DNA of 64,000 bases from Lepus europaeus (taxonomy: Eukaryota > Chordata > Mammalia > Lagomorpha > Leporidae). The stretch is from NCBI RefSeq assembly GCF_033115175.1, contig NC_084834.1, forward strand, positions 10,885,294 to 10,949,293, read 5' to 3'. Positions 43,930 to 53,567 of this stretch are shown here, in pieces. The stretch's first letter is position 1; each line of letters begins with the position of its first letter. The notes under the pieces were generated by a model, which saw nothing but the letters and a program-made list of their open reading frames with translations, did not search any database and had not been told where the DNA came from. The position numbers and the translations under genes were made by a program.

Positions 43930-44350
43930 CGCCAAGGGGGCCTGGTCTGCTGGCAGGACAGAGGCCCGCGAAGGCCGCTGCTTCCACAAGGGGCCGAAGA
44001 AGAGAACTGCGCCTGGGAAACGGCGTGGCAGCCTCGGGCCGCAGCCTCTCTGAGCCCGGCCTGAGCCCGGGCTCCGCCGGCAGCCTGGAGGACGGCTCGC
44101 GAAGGCTCGCGAAGGCTCGCGCGGGCTCTCCGGCAGCAGCGGACGGGACGCGGCGAGGACACCCACCTGAGCACCGCGGGGCACCAGCGGCCACTTCCGG
44201 GTCCCAGCGCCAGGCGCAGGCGCAGGCGCACTCCCCACGGGCGGCCGCCATGGCGCCACGGGACGCACCTGCGCGCTGCGGGCCGCGTCCAGCGTCCGAC
44301 GCCCCAGGGCCGCTTGCAGTGCGGCCTCTCCAGCCTGTGACCCAGGGACC
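43680..44350. promoter_or_regulatory. CpG island with NRF1-like and ETS-like motifs
   Basis: CpG-dense region. 'gcgcaggcgcaggcgc'-type sequence near 44,212-44,231 gives overlapping NRF1-like sites, ACTTCCGG at about 44,194-44,201 is an ETS site, and GGCTCGCGAA repeats occur at 44,095-44,125. GCCGCCATGG at 44,244-44,253 provides an ATG in excellent context on plus (42 codons), and the minus strand has an ATG at the same point. These are typical of a TATA-less housekeeping promoter, possibly bidirectional. Activity is inferred. Confidence 0.65.
43930..44251 (-). CDS. Candidate first exon of an unrecognised gene (module C)
   Basis: On the minus strand an ATG at 44,251 opens MAAARGECACACAWRWDPEV and stays open through 322 bp to a consensus 5' splice site GTGAGTGA (43,922-43,929). 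It lies in a CpG island just downstream of NRF1-like and ETS-like motifs, so a first exon is plausible. All three minus frames are open over much of this GC-rich DNA, however, and the paralogue in module B has stops and shifts, so coding is unproven; the exon may be 5' UTR only. No family recognised. Confidence 0.3.
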
Positions 44351-44690
44351 ATGCCTCCCTGCCTCCTGGGCGCCCTGAATGGAGGTCAAGCCTCCTGGCT
44401 TCTGCCTGGCCCGGCGCTGGCCGTGCAAGCCGCTTGGGGAGAGAAGCAGAGCATGGGGCATCGCGAGCACTCTTGCCTCTTGCTCTCTCTCCAGGATCGT
44501 CCATCTGGGGGTTCAACCCCCAGGTGGCCACTAAGGCCGGGGCTGGGCCAGGCCGAAGCAGAAGCCAGGGGCTGTATCCCGTGCTCCACTCTGCGATCAG
44601 GGGCCTGAGTCCTTGGGCCGTCTCCCTCTGCTTTCCCAGGCATGTCAGCAGACAGCTGGATCCCACGGGGAAAGGCTCCCAGGAGGGGCC
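44350..44690. mobile_element. Composite SINE in module C
   Basis: Matches module B's SINE arrangement: sense piece 'ctcctggcttctgcctggcc' and 'gcttggggagagaagcag', then antisense old SINE 'atctgggggttcaaccccca' to 'gaagccaggggctgtatccc'. The 85-355 codon frames in both directions are shadows of it. Confidence 0.8.
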
Positions 44691-44875
44691 GGCGCTGTGG
44701 GGGAGCGGGTAAAGCCACCGCCCGCAGCGCCCGCATCCACATGGGCGCCGGGTCGAGTTCCCGGCTGCTCCATTTCCAGTGCAGCTCTCTGCTGTGGTCT
44801 GAGAAGGCAGCAGAAGTGGGCCCAAATACTTGGGCACCTGCACCCATGCAGGACACTCCGGGGAGTGTTGAAGGC
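44691..44875 (+). mobile_element. CSINE, sense, 3'-truncated
   Basis: Head 'ggggccggcgctgtggggga', 'gtaaagccaccgcccgcagc' and 'gctctctgctgtggtctgag', stopping near 'catgcaggacactccgg'. This copy is absent from module B. Confidence 0.88.
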
Positions 44876-44889
44876 CAACTGACCCAAGT

Positions 44890-45830
44890 TGAGTGAATTT
44901 CTTAGTTATGAAATGATAGTTTGGTCTCGATGGTAATTGTGTAAACAACGAATCATCAATGTCAGATAGAGCCAGGGATAACTGATAGAGCATTGTGTGC
45001 TTAAAGTTTTATACTAATATCCACACGAGTAGCTTATTGACTATGAAATCACACCCTACACAGTTAGGAAGGAATGATGTAACTGAAAAGCTTAGTACTT
45101 ACCTCACAGAACAAGAAATTTTGTTGAAATTGCCTCCCATGAAGGCTAAAACCCTTCAGGACCATCGGATGGCAAACAGGTGAATTTATGATGTTTCTAG
45201 CCAAAAACATCCACCTCCCAAAACCATCGTTTTTGGAACATACAGTGTAATAAAAGGCATGAAGCTGCCCTGCATTGCAGAAAGACAATGCCCTTTCTTT
45301 GCTGACCAGTCACACCGCTTCCTGGATGATCCATTAACTCCAGGGTCTGATTCCCGTCCCTCCTTCCCTTCTTATAAATGTCACTTGCAAAAGGTGCTGT
45401 TGGAGTCAGATGGCAGCTTTGTTCCTGGCTCCCCACCGGCTGTCTCATGATTAATTGGCTGCCTTCGTGTGTGGCTTTCAGATGCACACAGGCAGCCGAA
45501 TGCACATTCATCTGATAAAAGTTACAAAAGCAAAAATAGTCACTTGACCATGAAGAAACTGGCAAAAAACCACCATGTGGCCAAGTTTAACATCACGGTA
45601 ATGAGACAAATTGAAAACAGAAGCCCTGGTATGGTGTGGTGTGAAGAAAACTTCCCTCGTATTCCTGAAAAAAGCATTTAACTTTGGTGTAATTAGGACA
45701 AACCCTGAGACAGACATATATTTTAAATATTTGTGAAGCAACTTGCTTGTGTCTTCAAAATGTCAAGGTCATTAAACAAGGAAAGTCCTTAGAGCTTTCT
45801 CAAGTTAAAGTAGAATAGAAACATTACCAC
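44890..45830. other. Unique sequence, candidate minus splice donor
   Basis: No SINE or L1. The minus strand shows TGAG followed by GTAAGTACTA at 45,090-45,105, a strong 5' splice site, but no matching acceptor and coding frame were settled. The 74-codon minus frame (45,064-45,288) has no known domain. Confidence 0.4.
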
Positions 45831-46160
45831 TGAAAACTATGCATGATCTCTAATTAGATCCTCACTGGAGAACAAAAATAGCCATAAATGGCAATAGTGG
45901 GACAACTGGCCAAATGTCAACACGGGTTGCGGGTATAAAGCAGCATTGCATAAAATTCAATTTCCTGATGTAGATCATTGTGCTATGGTACACAAAGAAT
46001 TTTTTTGTCCTTAATAATTGAGAAAGAAGTATTTAGGGATAAAAGCAAATACTTAGATGACTGTAATTTACTCTCAATCTATGTATTCTCAAATGACATG
46101 CGTGCATGTGTGTGTACAAAAATAAAAAGAGAGAGGACTAAGGGGGTAAGCAAGGATGTG
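45831..46160 (+). mobile_element. Ancient mammalian interspersed repeat, family unassigned
   Basis: The segment 'gacaactggccaaatgtcaa' to 'gaagtatttagggataaaag' and 'cttagatgactgtaatttac' follows, block by block, a widespread ancient mammalian repeat I know from many genomes. I cannot name the family safely. Confidence 0.45.
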
Positions 46161-46375
46161 GAAATACTAAAATATAAGGAGAAAAGTTATCAAATGATGA
46201 ATATGAGTCAAGGTTATTGGGAATTCTTTCTTATTTATTATTTATGTGATGTTTCCATAATTTTGAAATATATTAATATACAACTTCCTCCCATGGGAAA
46301 AATATGTCACTGACAACTTGGAATTTTTAATTACCTTAAGATAAACACATTGAAACCTTGATAGAAAAAATTCAG

Positions 46376-46734
46376 GGGGCCAGCGCTGTGGTACAGCAGG
46401 TTAACGCCCCAGCCTGCAGTGCCAGCATCCCATATGGGCACTTGTTCAAGACCTAGCCACTCCATTTCTGATCCAGCTCTCTGCTTTGGCCTGGGAAAGC
46501 AGGGGAAGATGGCCCTAGTGCTTGCGCCCCTGCACCCGGGCCCCTGCACCTGCATGGGAGACCTGGAAGAAGCTCCTGGCTCCTGGATTCAGTTCAGCGT
46601 AGCTCCCGCCATTGTGGCCATTTGGGGAGTGAACCAGAGGACGGAAGACCTCTCTCTCTCTCTGCCTCTCCTCTCTGTGTAACTCTGACTTTAAAATGAA
46701 TAAATAAATCTTTTTTAAAAAAAGTGAAAAAGAA
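46376..46734 (+). mobile_element. CSINE, sense, with TSD
   Basis: Head 'ggggccagcgctgtggtaca', a partly duplicated 'gcccctgcacc' stretch at 46,527-46,551, CT-rich part and 'aatgaataaataaatctttt' tail. Flanked by aaaattcag at 46,367-46,375 and 46,737-46,745. Confidence 0.93.
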
Positions 46735-46880
46735 AGAAAATTCAGTATTTATATCTTTATCATAGGAAAATAACTTTCTTCCTCACATCTAAATTAGGTT
46801 ACCTTCTTAAATTTGTATGCTCTCCAATCAGAGAAAAGCAAATCAAAACCACAATAAGGTTTCACCTCACCCCGGTTAGA

Positions 46881-47306
46881 ATGGCTCACATTCAGAAATC
46901 TACCAACAACAGATGCTGGAGAGGATGTGGGGGAAAAGGGACACTAACCCACCGTTGGTGGGAATGCAAACTGGTTAAGCCACTATGGAAGTCAGTCTGG
47001 AGATTCCTCAGAAACCTGAACATAACCCTACCATTCAACGCAGCCATCCCACTCCTTGGAATTTACCCAAAGGAAATTAAATTGGTAAACAAAAAAGCCA
47101 TCTGCACATTAATGTTTATTGAAGCTCAATTCACAATAGCTAAGACCTGGAACCAACCCAAATGCCCATCAACAGTAGACTGGATAAAGGAACTATGGGA
47201 CATGTACTCTATAGGATACTATACAGCAGTCAAAAATAATGAAACCCGGTCATTTGCAACAAGATGGAGCAATCTGGAAAACATCATGCTGAGTGAATTA
47301 AGCTAG
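46881..47306 (+). pseudogene. L1-3 ORF2p C-terminal end, open 141 codons
   Basis: The frame is intact from 46,881 to the natural ORF2 stop at 47,306. It contains the C-terminal cysteine motif CWRGCGGKGTLTHRWWEC (CX3CX7HX4C, about residues 13-30) and ends in SNLENIMLSELS, the normal L1 ORF2p terminus. Upstream ORF2 is missing through 5' truncation, so no functional enzyme is encoded. The lack of stops indicates a comparatively young insertion. Confidence 0.9.
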
Positions 47307-47993
47307 TCCCAAAGAGACAAATATCATTTGTTTTCCCTGATCAGTGACAACTAACTGAGCACCAAAGGGGAAACCTGTGGAAGTGAAATGGACACTATGA
47401 GAAACAGTGACTTGATCAGCTCTTGTGCTGACTGTTGATGTACAATGTAATACTTTATCCATTTTAGTATTTTTTTTTGTTCTAGTACTAATGCTTGAAC
47501 TCTGTAATTAAGACACAATTATTCTTAGGTGTTTAAATCTTAACTGAAAAGTGATCCCAGTTAAATATAAGAATGAGAAAAAGAGAGGGAGGAGATGTAT
47601 AATTGGGGACATGCTCAATTGGACTTGCCCCAAATGATGGAGTTAGAAATGTGCCAGGGGATTCTAATACAACCCTATCAAGGTGGCATGTACCAATGCC
47701 ATCTCACTAGTCCAGGTGATCAGTTTCAGTTCACAATTGATCACACTGATAGATCTATGAGTCAAAGGGATCACACAAACAAGACAAGTGTCTGCTCATA
47801 CTAACTGATAAAACCAAAAAGGGAGAGAAGGATCCAACATGGGAAGGGGGAGACACAGCAGACTCATAGAATGGCAGATGTCCTAAATAAGACTCTGGCC
47901 TCAGAATCAGCCCTTAAGGCATTTGGATCTGGCTGAAGAACCTATGCGAGTATTTTAGGCATGGAAAGCCAAGACGCTCTGGAAAAAAAAAAA

Positions 47994-48031
47994 GAAGGAG
48001 GAGGAGGAGGAGGAGGAGGAGGAGGGGGAGG
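47994..48031. repeat. (GGA)n microsatellite in L1-3 3' UTR
   Basis: About 12 GGA units following a poly(A) run. Not present at the equivalent place in the copies at 10.2 or 39.1 kb. Confidence 0.93.
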
Positions 48032-48825
48032 GTAGGAGGTGCCTTTCTCTGAAGGGAGGAGAGAACTTCCACTTTGACTATGACCCTGTCGGAATAAGAT
48101 CAAAGTCAGTGAACCCTAAAGGCTTCCATAGTCTCGGCAACCCATGACTAGAGCCTAGGGAGATTACTGACGCCATAAACAAGAGTGTCAAATTGTTAAA
48201 TCAACATCAAGAGTCACTGTGTACTTACGTCCCATGTGGGATCTTTCCTTAATGTGTTGTCCAATGTGAAGTAATGATATAGCTAGTACTGAAACAGTAT
48301 TTTTATACTTTGTGTTTATGTGTGGATGCAAACTGATGAAATCTTTACTTAGTATATACTGAATCGATCTTCTGTATATAAAGATAATTGAAAATGAAAA
48401 AAAAATTTGGTGTTAAATTGGAAATTACATAGAAAACTAATCATTTTTTTAAATATCATGTAGGATCTTTGTCATTAATGTGCTGTACACTGTTATTTAA
48501 TGCTACAACTAGTACTCCAACAGTATTTTTTCACTTAGTGTTGTTATGTGAGGGAAAACTGTTGAAATCTTTATATATACTAAACTGATTTTCTGTATAT
48601 AAAGAAATTGAAAATGAATCTTGATGTGAATGGAAGGGGAGAGCAAGCGGGAAAGAGGAGGGTTGCGGGTGGGAGGGAAGTTGTGGGGGGGGGGGCACTG
48701 TAATCCAAAAGCTGTACTTTGGAAATTTATATTCATTAAATAAAAGATTAAAAAAAAACTTGTATGCTCTCAAAAATCCTGTTTTATTATTCATTGGCAT
48801 AATCATATAGAACCAGGTGATCAAG

Positions 48826-51496
48826 TCTAAAACTAAGAAATAAAAAATTAACAACTTAAGAAACTCTAGAAAATGCAAATGCACACCTGGAGACTGAAAA
48901 ACACACTCCAGAGTGAAGAGTGGGTAACAGTAGAAATCAAGGGGGAAATAAAAAAATTCCTAGAAATGAATGAAGATGAAAATACGGCATATCACAACTT
49001 GTAGGATACAGCAAAAGTAGTGTTATAAGGGAAGTTTACAGCAATAACTGTCTACCTCAAGAAATGGAAAGGCATCAAATAGATGATTAACACCAGATCT
49101 CAAGGATCTAGAAAAACAAGAACGAGCCAAAATCAAAATTAGTAGGAAGAAATAATTAAAATTATAGAAGAAATAAAAAAAATTGAAACCCAAGAAAACA
49201 AAAAAAATCAGTGAAATGAGAGACGTTTTTTGAAAAAATTAACAAAGTTTATATACTTTTGGTTCAACTAACCAAAAAACAAAGGGAGAAGACCCATATT
49301 AATAAAAATCAGAGATGAGAAATGTGATGTTACAACAGATACTACAAAAATAAAAAGAATCATCAGAAATTACAATGAATAGCTATGTACCAACAAATGG
49401 AAAAATCTAGAAGAAATGGACAGATTTCTGGACATGAACAATCTACAAAATTGAGTCCGGAAGACATAAAATACCTACACTGACCAAAAAGGAAGATGGA
49501 GATTGAATCAGCAATAAAGACCCTCCCAACAAAGAAAAACCCAGGACCAGACAGCTTCACTGCTGAATTCTACTAGACATTTAAAGAAGACCTAACTCCA
49601 ATTCTTCTCAAACAATATAAAACAGTTGAAGTGGATGGAATCCTCCCAAACTCCTTCTATGAGGCCAGCACCACCTTAATTCCTAAATCAGAAAAAGATA
49701 CAACAAGGAAAGAGAACTACAGACCTATATTTCTGATGAACAAAGATGCAAAACTCCTCAGCAAAATGCTAGCTAATTGAATATAACAAAACATCAGAAA
49801 GATCATTCACCAGGACCACGTGGGATTTATTCCTGGTATGCAGGGATGATTCAACATTTGCAAATCAATAAATGTGATATATCACATTAACAAGCTGAAG
49901 AACAAAATCTGTATGATTATTTCAATAGATACAGAGAAAGCATTTGATAAAATATGACATCTTTTCGTGATGAAAACTTTAAGCAATTGGATTCAGAAGA
50001 AAAATTTCTCAACACAATCAAGGCAATTTATATCAAACCCACAGCCGGTATCATGTTGAACAGGAAAAAGTTGGAAACATTTACTTACCAAAAACATACA
50101 AGGATGCCCACTTTCACCACTGCTATTCAATATCATTCTGCAAGTTTTAGCCAGAGCTATTGGGCAAGAGAAAGAAATCAAAGGGATACAAATCATGAAG
50201 GAAGAAGTCAAATTATCCCTGTTTGTACATGACATGATCCTATATATAAGGAAACCAAAAGACTCCACTAGGAAGCTATTGGTACTCAGAAGAGAGTTTG
50301 GTAAAGTTGCAGGATATAAAATTAACACACAAAATCAACAGCCATTGTATACACAGGAATGACATGGCTGAGAAAGAACTTGTAAGATCAGTATCAATCA
50401 CTATAGCTGAAAAATTTAAATACATTGGTATCATTGTAACCAAGGATGTGAAAAGTATCTAAAATTAAGAGTACAAAACATGAATGAAAGAAATAGAAGA
50501 CACAAAAATTGGAAAAATCTTAAATGTATGTACATTAGAAGCACTAATATCAAAATGTCCATACTAGCCAAAGGAATTCATAGGTTCAATGCAATCCCAA
50601 TCAAATACCAACAACATTCTTCTCAGATCTAGAAGAAATGATGCTAAAAGTCGTATGGAAACACAAGAGATCCCAAATAGCTAAAGCAATCTTACACAAC
50701 AAAAACAAAGCTGGAAGCATCACAATACCAGATTTCAAGAAATACTCAGGGCAGTTTTACTAAAACAGCCTAATAGTGGCACAAAAATAGAAAATGCAGG
50801 CCAACGGAACAGAATAAAACCCCAGAAACCAACCCATATATGTACAACCAATTTGTCTTTGACAAAGAAGCTAAAATCAATCCCTGGAGAAAGGACAGTC
50901 TCTTCAACAAATGGTGCTGGGAAAACTGAATCTCTGAATGAAGACATATGAAACAAGACCCTGACCTTACACTTTATAGAAAAATCAACCCCAGGCCGGC
51001 ATCGCGGCTCACTAGGCTAATCCTCCGCCTTGCAGCGCCGGCACACTGGGTTCTAGTCCCGGTCGGGGCACCGGATTCTGTCCCAGTTGCCCCTCTTCCA
51101 GGCCAGCTCTCTGCTGTGGCCAGGGAGTGCAGTGGAGGATGGCCCAAGTGCTTGGGCCCTGCACCCCATGGGAGACCAGGAGAAGCACCTGGCTCCTGCC
51201 ATCGGATCAGCACGGTGCGCCGGTCGCAGCGCGCCAACCGCGGCGGCCATTGGAGGGTGAACCAATGGCAAAGGAAGACCTTTCTCTCTGTCTCTCTCTC
51301 TCACTGTCCACTCTGTCAAAAATAAAAAAAAGAAAAAAAAAAAGAAAAATCAACCCCAAATGGATGAAGGACCTAATCTATGAACTGACATCATCAAATT
51401 ATTAGAGGAAAACAGCAGAGAAAATCTGCAAAATATTGACACGGGCAAAGACTTCTTGGAAAAGAACCCAGAAGCATAGGCAATCAAAGCAAAACT
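48826..51496 (+). pseudogene. L1-4 ORF2 remnant, 5' segment
   Basis: Decayed ORF2p coding sequence. The RT segment 'IKTLPTKKNPGPDSF' (about 49,515-49,560), 'DHVGFIPGMQG' (about 49,812) and the later RT region are visible. The catalytic motif reads LFVHDMILY near 50,215-50,240 in place of LFADDMILY. Numerous stops. Confidence 0.85.
50994..51342 (+). mobile_element. CSINE, sense, with perfect TSD
   Basis: CSINE flanked by perfect 16-bp TSDs agaaaaatcaacccca at 50,978-50,993 and 51,343-51,358. The head 'ggccggcatcgcggctcact' keeps several CpGs, so it is young. Confidence 0.96.
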
Positions 51497-51497
51497 T

Positions 51498-51527
51498 GTG
51501 CTCACTTCAGCAGCACATATAATAAAA
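51498..51527 (+). pseudogene. U6 snRNA 5' fragment (retropseudogene)
   Basis: About 30 nt matching the first 30 nt of U6 snRNA: GTGCTCaCTTCaGCAGCACA then TATAaTAAAA, with three changes, two of them G to A within CpG sites. It is followed by A residues and flanked by aaagcaaaact at 51,486-51,496 and 51,528-51,538, an 11-bp TSD. This fits a 3'-truncated U6 copy inserted into L1-4 by the L1 machinery. Lacking most of the RNA, it is not functional. Confidence 0.85.
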
Positions 51528-52602
51528 AAAGCAAAACTAGAAGATTTGCATTAAGATGGCAGAGTAGGGTAGGAGCTTGCTACTCGAGTTCTAGGTTAAT
51601 ATAGTTTAACAAAAGTGGAGATTGCAGGCTCAGGGAAGAGTTTGGGAGAAAACAGCAGAGGAAACTCCATACAAATTGGAGCAACACAGTGGACCTACGT
51701 AGAGGGCGAGGTCGTACACAATGGAGGACCTCATCTGCCGAGAGCCTCCACACAAGCATTGGAGAGTAAGGTGAGACCAGACTGCAGCAGCCCAAGCCAC
51801 TGGTGAAAAAGCTGCAGGAAGAACCTAGAATGAATCCATTTGGATCCCTGTGGGGAATAGTGAACCTGTCAAACTAGAGGAGAAAAATCAAAAGGGGGAC
51901 ATGTTTTCTCTCTCTCTGATCACCCTGCAACTGCATCCTGTACCAAGCTGGTAGAGAGCAGGCGCCATATTGGACATATGTAACAGCTGTGCCAGCTCAT
52001 GTCCACATGTAGCAACTGGCCAAGCAGAGACTCTCTAGTCTGGTGGGGAGAAGAGACAGAGTCTGAGTGCTTGTGAATGTGGGAGGCTTGTGTGCCAGGA
52101 CTGTGAACACACTGAGACTGCATGGGGGGACTCAGGGTGTGGCTGAGACATTGGGCAGTCACTGTGAGAGACTCCACACTATCAGAGCTCCCTGGTTACC
52201 TGGTGAGGGACATTACTGGGGAATCTGCATTTATACTGAAGACTGCACAGATCTTTGCGTGGTCCTTGTGGCAGAGCAGATGAATAACATACTTACTGCA
52301 GTTAGAACCCAAGCACTGGTCTTCTTTGAGGAGAGGAGCTCAAGCAAGACTACACCAACAGACAAGAAGAAACTTCCTCTATGATAAAAAAGAAAAAAGA
52401 AAATTTAGCATTCCAAACCTGGCTGTGTCACCTCAAACACGTCCTCCCACCCTGGAGTACTGAACAGAGTTCCATGGCCACACCCACCAAATGCCTCTAG
52501 GTATTCCCTGAAAGCAGACACTCCAATCAGACATAGTTCAAAGTTAAAAGCTGCCACAGTAAAATCAAAAAACGAAGAAGAAACCAATGAGTATCTCCAC
52601 AA

Positions 52603-53560
52603 ATGCCAAGTAACAAACACATCAATTCAAGAAACAAGAATAAGGAAGACAACATGATACCCCACAAAGAACACAACCCTTCAATACTAGCTGGTGAAGA
52701 TGATGAGATTGAAGAAATGCCAGAAATTTAATTCAAAAAATGGATCATAACATTACTTTGAAGTAATCAGAAGCAAATGTACAAACTAATGAAATTCATA
52801 CATGACATGAAAGATAATTTATCCCATGAAATTGAGATCTTAAAGAGAACTCAAAATGAAATCTTGGAGATGAAGAATTCAATAGACCAGATAAAAAAAT
52901 ACCGTGGAAACCCTTAATAACAGAATCAGTGAAGCAGAAGAAAGAATATCCAACTTAGAAGACAAAGCACAGGAAATTATATAGTCAGACCAAACACAAG
53001 AAGAAGAAATTAGAAAATTAAAAAACACTGTTGGTAATCTATAGGATACTATCAAACGGCCCAACATATAGACTCTAGGAGTTCCTGAAGTCATGGAAAG
53101 AGAGAAAGGATTAGAAGGCCTTTTTAGTGAAATAATAACAGAAAATTTCCCTAATTTGGAGAAAGAAAGGGACAACCAAGTACAAGAAGCACACAGAACT
53201 CCTAATAGACATGACAAGAAAAGGTCTTCATCACCACACATTGTAATCAAACAGTGAAACATAAAGGAAAGATTCTAAAATGTGTATGAGAATAACGCCA
53301 GATTACTTTCAGAGGATTTTCAATTAAACTCTCAGCTGACTTCTCATCAGAAACCCTACAGGCTAGGAAAGAATGGCGAAATATATTCCAAATCTTAAGA
53401 TAAAAGAACTGTCAACCTAAAATATTATAGCCCGCAAAGCTCTCATTTATGAATGAAGGTGAAATAAAGACCTTCCAGGACAAACAGAAATTGAAAGAAT
53501 TTGTCACCACCCTTCCAGCCCTGCAGAAGATACTTAAGGATGTGCTGCACATGGAAACAC
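52603..53560 (+). pseudogene. L1-5 ORF1 remnant
   Basis: ATG at 52,603 opens MPSNKHINSRNKNKEDNM, homologous to L1-1 ORF1 at 2,332. Frameshifts and stops follow (first stop near 52,730). The RRM-like part around 53,085-53,160 and the C-terminal part to 53,560 (LKDVLHMET-like end) are recognisable. No microsatellite interrupts this copy. Confidence 0.85.
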
Positions 53561-53567
53561 AGAAGCA

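Larger units (their letters stand above)
46825..48759 (+). mobile_element. L1-3: 5'-truncated L1 with clear TSD
   Basis: About 1.93 kb: the last part of ORF2 plus the complete 3' UTR and A tail. Perfect TSD ttgtatgctctc at 46,813-46,824 and 48,760-48,771. The 3' terminus carries a direct duplication of about 170-180 bp (about 48,210-48,395 and 48,456-48,625), also seen in the copy at 0.94-1.38 kb, and a (GGA)n run at 47,994-48,031. Confidence 0.95.

Noticed and set aside
43926-44993. Minus-strand frame of 355 codons
   Set aside because: Most of it translates SINE sequence and the CpG island; the other two minus frames are also open for 180-218 codons, as expected in GC-rich DNA.
51498-51550. 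A longer U6 match (about 55 nt) reaching the L1-5 start, giving a U6-L1 chimera
   Set aside because: The apparent extra match 'agaagatttgcat' lies after the second TSD copy and is better explained by host L1-4 sequence plus the L1 5' end.
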